Assembly (NCBI GenBank): GCA_022559845.1
Contig: CM040121.1
Span: 572,496,140 to 572,560,139, forward strand
DNA from: Amorphophallus konjac
Lineage: Eukaryota > Streptophyta > Magnoliopsida > Alismatales > Araceae
Direction: 5' to 3'
Length of the DNA: 64,000 nucleotides
The notes beneath the pieces were generated by a model. That model had not been told where the DNA came from. It did no database searches and saw nothing but the letters and a program-made list of their open reading frames with translations. Made by a program: the position numbers and the translations under genes. How positions within the stretch are numbered: the first letter of the stretch is position 1; each line of letters opens with the position of its first letter. Below are positions 23,101 to 35,100 of this stretch, piece by piece.

Positions 23101-26100
23101 ATTTTTATTATGTATTTTATTTTATTTGAGTCTAATTTAGTAGTAGTAAGTTGGTAGGATTAAATTTTAAAATTTCAGGATTTATTGGGCTCATTTGGAG
23201 CTAATATTTTGTGTTTTTTATTTTTATGTCATTTTTGGGTGCGATTTTTGCACTATTTTAGGTCTTGGGATATTTTGGTCTTTGGGTCTGAGGGGAGGAC
23301 CATTAGGTTTCTATCCTCTAAATAACATTGTAATCTCAAATTTTAGAGTAAAAGAAGATGTTAAAAGTTTGGGATTACAGCCGTCGTCGTCTTGTTCTGT
23401 GAAGGGATCCTGGTGGGGTGCGAAGCTCTAGGGCGTGAAGCCCCACTCCCGTCCTTCCTCTTCTTCGTCTTCCTCCTCCTCTTTTCCCTTCCCTTTCCTT
23501 CGCTGACCCCACTCACGACCTCGTCTTCTTCCCTTCTTTCATCTCCTTCTTCTTCCCTCTCCCTACGTACAACATCGTCTTGAGCAGCATGTCCATCTCT
23601 CTCCTGGCTCTTCCTCTCTGGCCACTCTCAAATCCGCCCTCCCGTCTACACAACTGCCGACCTTCCATCCCTTCCTCCCTGCACAACTGCTGCCCCCTTC
23701 CCCTCCATCTCCTTTGTCCCACCACGAGCAAAGCTGCGGAACCCCGCGCCTCTTCCCTGTGTCGACGCCCAACGCCGCTGGTCCAGCCACCTCGTCGCCG
23801 CCGCGCGTCGCCTCTCCCTGTCTTAGAATGCCCGCCCCCGATAGTTCCCGGTCCCATGTTTCGCACTGTCGCCCACCCCACCGACGGGACCTGCTACCTC
23901 TGCCAGCAACTGCTTGCCACCTCGTCAGCAGTAGACCTTCACCGGAGCCCGTTGCTAGCCCCGCCGCTGCCACCGCTCTGCCTGCATGCTAGCCACCGCC
24001 GCTGCCACCACCCTACCTGCCAGCCGCCACCGGCCTCTGCCCCTCACCTTCTCCCCCTGCCATGCTGCCGCCGGATCACGCCACCGGACGCCGCCGAGCA
24101 GGAGCTGCCTGCTCCTTGTCCACCTGGCGCAGTTCCATCTGTGGCCCTACGTTCCAGCACAACTTGGCCACATCCTCTCTGCACTGCAGTGGCAGCCCTG
24201 GATTTTTACGCTTGCCACTTCAACTGGCCCACATCGCCATTAGTCTGAGCAAGCCCAACAATGGATCGATCCGGGCCATTACAGATTGTGCTAACAGTCC
24301 ACCAACAGTTGCAGCTCAGGCGGGTTAATCGCGCCCAGAGAGGTTCAAATTGGTCCACAACTGTTCAGCCCATTCTGTCCCGCATCAATTTGGTATCAAA
24401 GTTTTGGGAACCAATTTATTATATTAAATTGGGGTCCTAGGTAATATCTCCACTCGTCCAAATGCGATTCAGTTTCATCGTCTCTTTGCCGAATGAGAAG
24501 CGAACAAGAGTAATTCTAGATGAGCAGTGTCAAAATAATTATATTTCTCAGTCTATTGTTAATTTATTATTAAAAACCGGTGAGATTGTTGTTGAGGGTG
24601 ACCGAGCTTTTGTGGAGTTCCATCGTCAGTTTGTAGGTGGCACCCCGTTGAAGACGATTCGTTACTTTGATGGAGCATGGTGCACTATTACTCCACTGGG
24701 TTCTTATTAGGGCTGTCAATGGGCCGGGCCCGGGCCGGGCTTAGGTCGGCCCGGCCCGGGCCCGACTTATCAAGAGTAAGGCCCGAGCCCGGCCCGGGCC
24801 CGATCTATGTCGGGCCGGGCCGGGTCGGGCCCGACATTATGTAAAAAATTCAAAGCCCGACTAAGGCCCGGCCCGGCCCGACTACTTAAATAAAATAATA
24901 AAAATAATAAAAATTAATAGATTTAATACTATAAAACTTATAATCTCACTAAATAAATTAAAAATTTGATATTAATTACATAATTTGTGTGAAAAGAGAA
25001 TTTTAAAATTTCTAATTAAGTAAAATAACATAAGTTTAACTAAATAATTTTTAAAATTTGAAGTGAGAATAAAAAAAGAGATCGGGCCGGACCGGGCCGG
25101 CCCGCGGGCCGAACTCAAAGCCCGAGCCCGGCCCGCGAGTCTAGTCGGGCCGGCCTTTTAGGCCCGACTAAAAACCCGCGGGCCGAAAAAGACCTTGCCG
25201 CCCGGCCCAAAATCGGGCCAAGCCCGCGGGCCTGTCGGGCCGGCCAGGCCCATTGACAGCCCTAGTTCTTATATCAGTTTGTGACGAGATTGGATGGTAG
25301 AGCGACACGCTACCATAGACCCCGAGCAACCACCACATTTGAGGGGTAACTTTCGTTTTTCCAAGTCCAGTTATATTCTGCCAGTGCCAAACCACCGGTT
25401 CAGGATGTGACTTATGAGGTCGACCCTACATTGGCCGAGAAGTATGAAGAAGAGATGCAAGCATAGTCTGTGTTGCAGGACGTGTGAGATTAGAGTTTAT
25501 TTGTTGATTCTGGGTTGAATTTGATAGATGATTATGTACTCACCGCTGACTCATCCTTTGAGAATATTTTGATAGTCGTTCTCGATGACATCTGGGATTA
25601 GGATTTATTTATTATGTCTGGGTTAGATTTGATTGATGATATTGTGTTTGAGGTTGCTTCGCTTACTTTTGGAGCCATCTCATGTTGATATGGTGTGGTT
25701 AGATTTCTTGCGAGGTGCATGTTACGCGACAGTTCGAGATCCCTGATATTGTTTTATGCACAAAATTCTATGTTTGTCCTCTTGTGTTCATCTTCGTTCT
25801 ACTTCGACACTTCAAAATTCAAGGGCGAATTTTTTCGTACTGGGAGGAGAATAAGGAAAATAACGCGGAACGACTTGCGACCACATGATGGCACTATTTA
25901 CATGGACGACGATCGGAGTCATAGTGGCGTCATTTTCATTTTTATTATATATTTTTATTTTATTTGAGTTTAATTTAGTAGTAGTAAGTTGGTAGGATTA
26001 AATTTTTAAGATTTATTGGGCTCATTTGGAGCTAATATTTTGTGTTTTTATTTTTCTGTCATTTTTTGGTGCTATTTTTGCACTATTTTAGGTCTTAGGG

Positions 26101-29100
26101 TATTTTGGCCTTTGGGTCTAAGGGGAGGATCATTAGGGTTCTATCCTCTATAAATAACATTGCAATCTCAAATTTTAGAGTAAAAGAAGATGTTAAAAGT
26201 TTGGGATTACAGCCATCGTCGTCTTCTCCCGTGAAGGGATCCCGGTGGGGCGCAAAGCTCTAGGGCATGAAGCCCCTCTCCCGTCCTTACTCTTCTTCGT
26301 CTTCTTCCTCCTCTTTCCCTTCCCTTTCCTCCGCTGACCCCACCGACAACCTCGTCTTCTTCCCTTCTTTCATGTTCTTCTTGTTCTTCCCTCTCCCTGC
26401 GTACGACAGAGTCTTGAGCAGCACGTCCATCTCTCTCCCTGCTCTTCCTCTTTGGCCACTCTCGAATCCGCCCTCCTGTCTGCACAGCTGCCGGCCTTCC
26501 ATCCCTTCCTCCCTGCACAGCTGCTGCCCCCTTCCCCTCTATCTCCTTTTCTCCCTTCTCCCTTGTCCCACCGCGAACAAAGCCGCGGAAGCCCGTGCCT
26601 CCTCCCTGTGTCGGTGTCCGCCGCCGCCGGTCCAGCCACCTCGCCGCCGCCGCTGCACGTCGCCTCTCCCTGTCCTAGAATGCTCGCCCCCAATAGTTCC
26701 CGGTCCCATGTTTCACACAGTCGCCCACCCCACCGACGGGACCTGCTACCTCTGCCAGCAACCGCCCGCCACCTCGCCGGCAGCAGACGACCTTTACCGA
26801 GCCTGCTGCTAGCCCTTCCGCTGCCACCGCTCTGCCTGCCTGCTAGCCATTGCCGCCGCCACCACTCTACCTGCCAGCCGCCCCCGCCCCTCACCTTCTT
26901 CTCCTCCCCGTGCCACACCGCCGCCGGACCACGCCACCGGACCACGCCGAGCAGGAGCTGCCTGCTCCTTGTCCACCTGGCCAAGTTCCATCTGTGACCC
27001 TACCTTCCAGCACAACTTGGCCGCATTCTCTCCACACTGCAGTGGCAGCCCTGGATTCTACGCTTGCCACTTCAACTGGCCCACATCGCCATTAGTCCGA
27101 GCAGGCCCAACAGTGGATCGATCTGGCCCATTACGACCTAACAGCCCAACAGCAGCTGCAGTTCAGGTGGGTCAGTCGCTCCCCTCCCAGAGAGGTTCAA
27201 ATTGGTCCACAACTGTTCAGCCTATTCTGTCCCACATCAACCACCCTCAAATGTAACCACTAATGTGGTTCAGGACCACCACCTTGATCAACCCACAGGA
27301 GGTGGTGTTGGATCCACATAAAGAAGTCCATGGTCATGTATGAGACCAGCATTATCTTCAGTTGAGGGTAGTGTTGGATGTGGAGGATGAAGTTCAAAAT
27401 CTGGATCAACATTATCGTTGGCAATTGGTGGTACTGGATCCACATAAAGAAGTCCATGGACTTCTACCAGATCAACATTATCTTCAGCCGGGGGTGGTGC
27501 TGGATTCGGAGAAGGAAGTTCAAACTCATCTATAAGGGTGTTGTTCCTTATGTCCCACCAAGCAACATAGTCAGCATATCTATATTCAGTAGCCCAGTTT
27601 TTTCTCTTTGGCCCAGCATGTTTTTTCACGTCAATCATAAAAATACCCTTAATAGCAGTCGGATGGATATTCCCGACCTCAATATTGCTCTGGGCATTGA
27701 TCTGGTCGACGGAGGAATGCTTCTTCATAAGCAAGAACAATTGTCACAGACTTTCGATGTGCTTTTGTCGAAGAGTGTTAAGATGTTCCAGAAGATAATC
27801 ATCCGGGAGCTGTGTATACGGCCACCACACAATGTGAATAAAGAAATATGTTAAACAATAAAGAAAGCATTATTTGATCAACCAAATGTGGATAAAGAAA
27901 CATGTTGAATAAAAGTTGTCAACTAGGTACAAATGACCAAAGCCAACTGGGCAAAGCAGGGTGATAAGAAGACTAAATACTTTTATATGGCTATAACTAT
28001 AAAGGCTAAGAAGCAAATGATAATTGAAGTTGCAGATGACAATGGTGCTGTTCTGCAGAGAATGAGCATATGAAGGATGGTTCAGACAGATGGCAGAAAG
28101 AGCATACTAGTCATCTGGTCCTTCTTAATTTTATCTCAGTTGAAATATTGCCTCATGAGAATGAAGCTTTTGTATGCCAGTCAGGGAAGAAGAGATTAAA
28201 GAGGCAGTTTTTTCTATGCGACCTGAGAAAGCTCTTGGTCTTTACGGTCTTTCTCCTAAATTCTATCAGCAATTTTGGAGTCAAAGTGGCCACAGTGTTG
28301 TGGATGCCATTAGAGATTTCCTTCATTCCGGTAAACTGAACAAAAGATGTAAAGAAACTATAATTGTGTGATTCCCAAGAAAGATAAGCCTATATATACA
28401 AGATTATAGGCCTATCTGTCTATGCAATGTGAAGGCAGATATGAACAAGGCTTTTGATAGGGTTCCTTAGCAATATTTGAGGGACTTGATGCGAGGATGA
28501 GGCTTTTGATAGGATTTTTTCTGCATGCAAGTGGACCTACAGTCTTTTAATGCTTTGAAGAAGATGATGGACCAAAATTGCTTGGAATCAGGTCAAAGGA
28601 TATATATGAAAAAGTCTGAACTCTTCTTCACCCCAGGCATTCATAGAAGATTCAAAAGGTGACTATTCTGAATGAAAACTTATACCATTCTCTGGTATTT
28701 GTTCATAACTTGATGATACCACTGTTCGGTGTGCTTGGTATGATTCATCCTGGAGGGACCCTTTGCTAGTCTTGTCCATCCAGATAAGAGAGGATAAATG
28801 CAGACTCTTTATTCATCATCATGAAGAAGAACCATCTTCGCAGATTCTGGAACTCGCTCAAATATACAAGTCTTGAAGAAACCAATAATTAGAACTTGTT
28901 AGAAATATTCAACGATAAATTATGAATTAGATGTTAAATTTTCAGAAAAATAAAACTTCTACTTACATATAAAGTAAATAACTTGGCTGCGATACTTGTT
29001 ACGCCTTCTGTCCTCCAATTTCATAACTCGCTGTTGACTTGAGCTAAGAAAGCTGCTTCTCAAGCATACTTTCTAACCTCATTGAGGTCGTGGAGCAAAC

Positions 29101-32100
29101 AAAGAAAATGAATATTTATCTTGGCTGTCTTTTTATTCGGCAAAATAATGGACCCTATAATGTACAAAAGAGATGCTCTAGCATATCTATCTAAATCAGA
29201 ACTCCCTGCAGAGATGTCATCAAGAATTACCGTGAAATTATCCCCAAGTCATTTCTACGAGGGATGATCCATAAATGGATGTGTTCAAGATGATCCATGA
29301 CTTTGGTGTGTCTTACAGAAAAAGAACAGTAAGTCAAGTAGCATTTTTAGAGATACGGAAATACTTTTTAAAAAAATCAAATCAAATCTTTTTAAATAAA
29401 AATACCACTTTTTAACTTCTGCAGCAGGCTCCATTTTAGAAAATGCAAAAAATATAACTGCAATAAAAGAACAAGAAACAGATGTAGCAGTTGTATAGAC
29501 TATCCAAGAGATTATTTAGTTGATAAAGTTGCCAAGAGACTATTCATTTGCTCTGCATTTTCTCTAAATACTCTGGGCAGAAAAAAAGTGGTTCTCGCAA
29601 AAATGCAAGGGGGGCAGAGCCCACTGGCCTGTTTTTTTGGCTATTATAGTCATATTACCCGTTGGGGCCCCCCTGGCCCAATTTTTTTTTCGGGTATTAT
29701 AGTCATATCACTCTTTGGGGTGCTCTAATCTCCTTGATATAGAAGGGTAATCTGTCTTGTAGAGGAGGGACATATTCTAACAGGATCCACGTAAAACAGA
29801 TCATGTTGTACGCTGTGCGCAGTCCAAGCAGTCCACGGCACCCAGGCAAGGCACCTTGACCCGTTTGGCTCGTCTAGGCGGGTGCCTTGCTCGCCTTTCT
29901 GGGGGTAGAAAGGCGGGTTGGCGCCTTGCCCCCATAAGGGTGTCTGGTTGCCTAGGCGACTAGGTGACCCCCTTGACAACTATGCAATAGGCTATGGTCT
30001 ATGTGCATGAAATGTGGCTTATGTTTGACATTAATCCTCAGTAGGGCTCATAACATGACTAGTGGAGAATCTTACTCTAGCAGGCTTCAAGTGGAGTGAA
30101 TACACAAAAGGGTTTTTCTTGGGTGCCCATGAAGGATAAGGTGCAGTTGTTGGTGTCAAAGCAGTTTGAATGATGAAAAGTGTAGGCAAAATGCCTAGAA
30201 GCTGCTTATATGATCTCTGAAATGCCTGCTGCTGCCACACGTGCCTTTACATGTATGTTCAACTTAGTTTTCTTTCCTGCGTATATGAACTCATCAGAAA
30301 ACTTCTCCATTTTACATTACACATATGCTAACCATTAAAATATTTCCACCCTTGATGTTCTTCTTGAAGAGCGTCTTGTCTCTTGTAGTTTCCAACAAAT
30401 GACACTATATTGGATTGTGAACTATGTAGTGTGGCCTCCAAGGCATGGGGAGAACATGAGACTCTTGGATTATTTTCTACTTGTTCTTATTCTGGTGTTT
30501 TGCGTCAAGCATTGTAGTGTTATTGCCTCCTTGGATGGATGACATATTTTGAATGGGGTTGATAATTAGTTGTATAGAAGATGTGTAGGGGAAGATCTAT
30601 GAAGGGAACTGTGATGATTGGTTACTTCCTCAGATGGGTGTCTCTCAAGGTAGGCCGAATCGGGGATCGGGATCGGATCGGCCGATCCAAAACCGTTCCG
30701 GCTCGGTGGGATCGGCCGATCCGGGCCGATCCCAGACCGATCCCGGCCGAGTCAGGCCGGCTGACTCGGCTAGGGATATTAGTGTGTAAAAAAATAGAAT
30801 TAAATGTAGATAAAATCTGAAAAAAATATAAAAAGCATTCTAACATAGATCTATATCATAATTAATGTGAAATAGTTGACATTTGCTAATCCTTTTGTGA
30901 AATAAGTGGCATACTCAAATAATACATTGAATTCATGAGAGAGTTACCTTTCATGCATTGAAATTGAATATTGAAAGACTTTTCTACATATTGTACATAG
31001 TCATTCCATGACATGTACGTGGCATACATGAGTTGATAGTCCATGAGATACCGATTATACTCCTCGGTGTTAGTGTACACTGTCATGATAGGGGTCCAAC
31101 CGGAGATCTCGGGGATTTGATAGCTACCTCCAGTTGATTGTTGTGATGATGTGTCTGAATAGGATGGATAGGTAGCATGCTCATAATATCCTCCTCCTGA
31201 GTAAGATGATGCATCAAAGGGGTAACCTTCGGGCAAAGTATAATCCCCTCCTCCTGTAAAAAAAAAAATAATTAAACATTAGAAGATATCTAACTCTTCT
31301 TACATTTTAAATGTATAGTCTACAAACCTCTTGCAGGAGATGATATGCTGTACTCTGGGTGGCCATAATTTTCACTTGTTTCTCTTGCCCTTCGGAGGAA
31401 CTCTTCCTTCATGGCCTTCTTCTTCCTCAACCAATTTCGCCTGTAAGGAATGAAGTTTGGGTTGTAGCCTGTGTCTTCAATGCTTTGTTCAAGTGTTGTT
31501 GTTGGTGGATGCACAGATTGAGTTTTTTGTTTCCCTTTTCCACTTGAGACATTTTTTGTTGTCCTGTTACTATGATCCCTATCTTGTGTAGCATGGCTGA
31601 ATTGTTACTCTTCAGTGAATACAATCCCTTTGGAGGCTGGCCTTGAATGTTGGGATTGAATGGCTGCACCTGTTCCACCTTGGCTAGGATCATCATCATG
31701 ACTACTAGCTGAAGTGGAATCATCTGATGTTTGATAAACAATGGTGCCATCTGGAGAAGGTGTTTCATCCCCTAAGCCTATATCTGAAGAGAGAGAAAAT
31801 ATATTTAGAGAGAGAAAGAGAGCCCTAGAGAGAGGGTGGACGATGGTGGGGTGCTAAACAATATTAGGGGAGCACAAATTAATGAAAACAGCAAAAAAAA
31901 ACACCTCCTAAGCCTATATCTAAAGAGAGAATATTTTTAGAGAGAGAGAGATACTTACCTTCAAAAATATCTTGGAGAAAATGGTCTTACTTGATTGAGA
32001 GAGGAGATAGTGAGAGAGGAGAGAGAGAGAGTGTATGTGTGTTTGTGAGAGAGAGAGAGAGAGAGGAAGAAGCTTAGGAGAGTGGAATAGAAGAGAAATG

Positions 32101-35100
32101 AAAGGGTGTGTGTGTGAGAGAGGAAATTTTCGGTCAAGAGGTCCCAAGTACTAAAAAACCCAACTTGGCTTCCCCCCCAAAACACTTTAATTTGAAATTG
32201 AAATGGCTCCAAACCGGGTTCGGCCGATCCAACCCAGAATCGCCCGGGATCGGCCGATTCGGCCCGATCCCGGCTGGGGTCGGTGCACGGGGGATCGGGT
32301 CGGACCGCCCGAAAACCGATCGGATCGGGCGATCCGATCCGATCCCGGGCGATTCTGCATACCTTGGTGTCTCTGGGTGCCAAGTTTTACCGGGATGGAT
32401 ATCGACATGAATACCTTAATAAGGTGAAGATATGCAACACATTGGTGATCTTGGAGGCTTGTATCCCTATGGGACCATTGGACATGGCTGGCAGATTGTC
32501 CCCATGTCATGAAAACAGTCAGTTCATTGGATGAAAGCTTTCTGCAGGGAGGCAAGTAATGAAAGTAAAAGTATCCATTTCCCCCTCAGAATTCATCAGC
32601 GACTTCTATCAAGCAGTGGGATATCTTGTGTGGGTATTGCTGTGGTATGCAGCTTGTCGCTGTTGCTAATTGCTACTTTTGCCGCCTTCACCTTGATGGG
32701 TTCTTCTTTTCTCAAGGTGTTACATGTTTCTTTGAAAGCGGATGGTACCTCAATTGTATTAAATGAAAAGAAGGGATATACATGTATAGAAAGGAATGCC
32801 CCAAGATCCCTGTACCAAAAAGTACCCACACTAAGGGTGGCACTCACTATCCCCCGGACAAAAACAAAAAAGGACGAGTTCTGTGAGTTTATGTCACAAA
32901 GATTACTGGCCTGCTCTTTGACTCACAAATGAAAGAGACCACTCTATCTGCATCTCTTGTTTCCCTTCTGAAGATTCTGTTGTTCCTCTCTCCTCACAAG
33001 GCCCATAGGTTGGCATGTAGACTTAGCCACCATATGAGTCTCTCTCCCTTCAGCATCCATCTTCTGTGCCAGACCTCAAGAAGTTGCTTCACACTGTCAT
33101 GGGTGTTTGATGCACAGTGGATCCTTGTTACAATCTATGTCCATACATCTTGAGTGAAAGAGCAGGTTGCAAAAACGTGATCGAAAAAGTCTTCTCCTTC
33201 AATCCACAGAAGCTCTAGAGGGTGATTATATTTGTGCAGAATGGAGCCAGTCAGTCACAAGTTGGCAGCCTCCCATGAGATCCTCCATATACGAATCTTC
33301 ACTTTAAGTGGGCTCTTCGTGGCCCAGATACGTGGGGTAAAGTGACGACACACTTCCACACCTGCGATAAAATTGTATGCTGACCTGATTGAGAACCAAC
33401 TGTCTCTCTCCCATCGCGACCACCATTGATCACTGTTGTGTTCTGGAGCATACTCCACAAGTAGGAGTAGTAGTCTCTCTAGCTGATCCATCTCCTCCTC
33501 CCTGAGATTCCTTCTAAGAGAAGTTGCCCAAATCCCCCGTGATTGCTGTGTCAAAACAATTGTATAACTATGGCTAGAGGGACAAATGCAATGGAAAAAA
33601 GCTGCGGAAAGAAGCCTTCAAGAGTATGGTCGCCACACCACCTATCTTTTCAAAACAAACATTTCTGGCCATTTCCCAATTTTTATCCTGATGCTAGAAA
33701 CAATGATGTCCCTGCACTGCAAGATACCTCTCCAAATAGGTGGTATATTGTGGTGTGATGATGGTGTCATATCCTAGTCTCTGGCCCTCTCATAATACCT
33801 TTGCTGGATGGCCTGTAGCCACAAACTATTCTCTTCGGAGCCTAGCTTCCACAGCCATTTGCACAACAATGACATGTTGCAGTCTGATATTCTTGGTGCC
33901 CACACGTCACATGTTCTTGCTCCTGCAGACTTTTCTCTATGCACCGTCATGCCATCCCCTACTTGCATATCCACTCCTGTGCCAAAAGAATATTGTTTGG
34001 ATGGATTCTAACTTCCCCGCAATTGTCTTGGGGATTTGGAAGATGGAAAGGAAGTATATGGGGAGACTCTAGCGCCGATTTGCAGAGTACCAACCTTTCC
34101 CTATAGGAGAGAAGCCTCGCCTTCCACCTAGCCAGTCTATGCTCATACCTTTGCACCACATTGTGTTAGTGACTGCAGCGGTAAGACTTCTGGAGTCAGC
34201 GGGAGCCCCAAATAGGAGAAGGGGAAAACCCCTATTTGGCATCCCATGATGAAGGTTGCTCTCCCAAGGGTCATATCATCCATATTGATGCCCACTACTT
34301 TATTCTGGCTGAAGTTCACCTTGAGGCCACTTTCTCTAGCAGCTCCAACATCAACATGGTGACATACAAACTTCCTCTCGCCCTCTGCTAGAAATAGGAT
34401 GGTGTCATCAGCATATTGTATCTCCCACCTCATATTAGGTCTCTCTTCTGTTGAAAACCTGTGGCTTATTATTCTTGGAAGCTGTTTTGAAGTTGGATCC
34501 TGCAGGGATTTTGCCGTCAACCTTTTTTTTAACCAAGATAACTTTGTACGGGGGAGGGTCTTTTAGCGGTGTCATGAGATCAAGTGGTATGAAGACTATT
34601 TTCTTGATGGTTCAGTTTATGCTGCAACCAGGAAACAATCTCAAAGGTGGCTGGATGCTGGGACACAATTCTGATATAGTTTATGTAGTGGGAAATTCTC
34701 CTCTGTTATTTCCTGTTATCTAAGATTTTGGTTTGGATATCTTCAAACAGACTAGAGATGCTGCACTAAACTAACTTCACGGAATTGTTGTTAGAAGGAA
34801 TTGTTGCTCCATATGTTTCTGGTGTGATGTAGCATGTCTCAGAGATCTTCACTACTCTGTACATTTCTGATGCATAGAATAAATTTTTATTAGTGCAGTG
34901 GTTGTTTGGAGAAAAACTACAGTATAACAATGTTGATGCAGTTGGCTCAGCAGTTGTCCTTGATTGAAATTCTGGCTTTGTGGAGTTGGATCTTTAACTT
35001 TCAATTTTGATTCCCTGGTACCATTTGTTGAACTTCCTCCTTTCAGGTTACACAGACAATGCAAATTCCACTTTCCTATGCAGAAGATATCATTGGTACT

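Larger units (their letters stand above)
23022..27239 (+). mobile_element. short non-autonomous LTR retrotransposon (4218 bp)
   Basis: Two direct LTRs (23022-24387 and 25861-27239) end in CATCA and are flanked by a 5-bp duplication ACCAC (23017-23021, 27240-27244). A primer-binding site TGGTATCAAAG follows the left LTR. A purine tract (GGGAGGAGAATAAGGAAAA) ends exactly at 25860. The interior is only 1473 bp, 557 bp of it a later hAT MITE, and has no polymerase. The reading direction is +. A short open frame resembles a degenerate retroviral-type protease, suggesting a Ty3/gypsy origin. Both LTRs begin TAAC rather than TG. Confidence 0.92.

Noticed and set aside
23580..24248. 222-aa plus frame (and its partner at 26267-26997)
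   Set aside because: Lies within both LTRs of one retrotransposon, Pro/Ser/Cys-rich, not conserved as a frame between the two LTR copies.
30650..30790. Palindromic GATCGG repeats as a regulatory operator or satellite
   Set aside because: They are subterminal repeats of the hAT element, mirrored at its other end (32215-32360).
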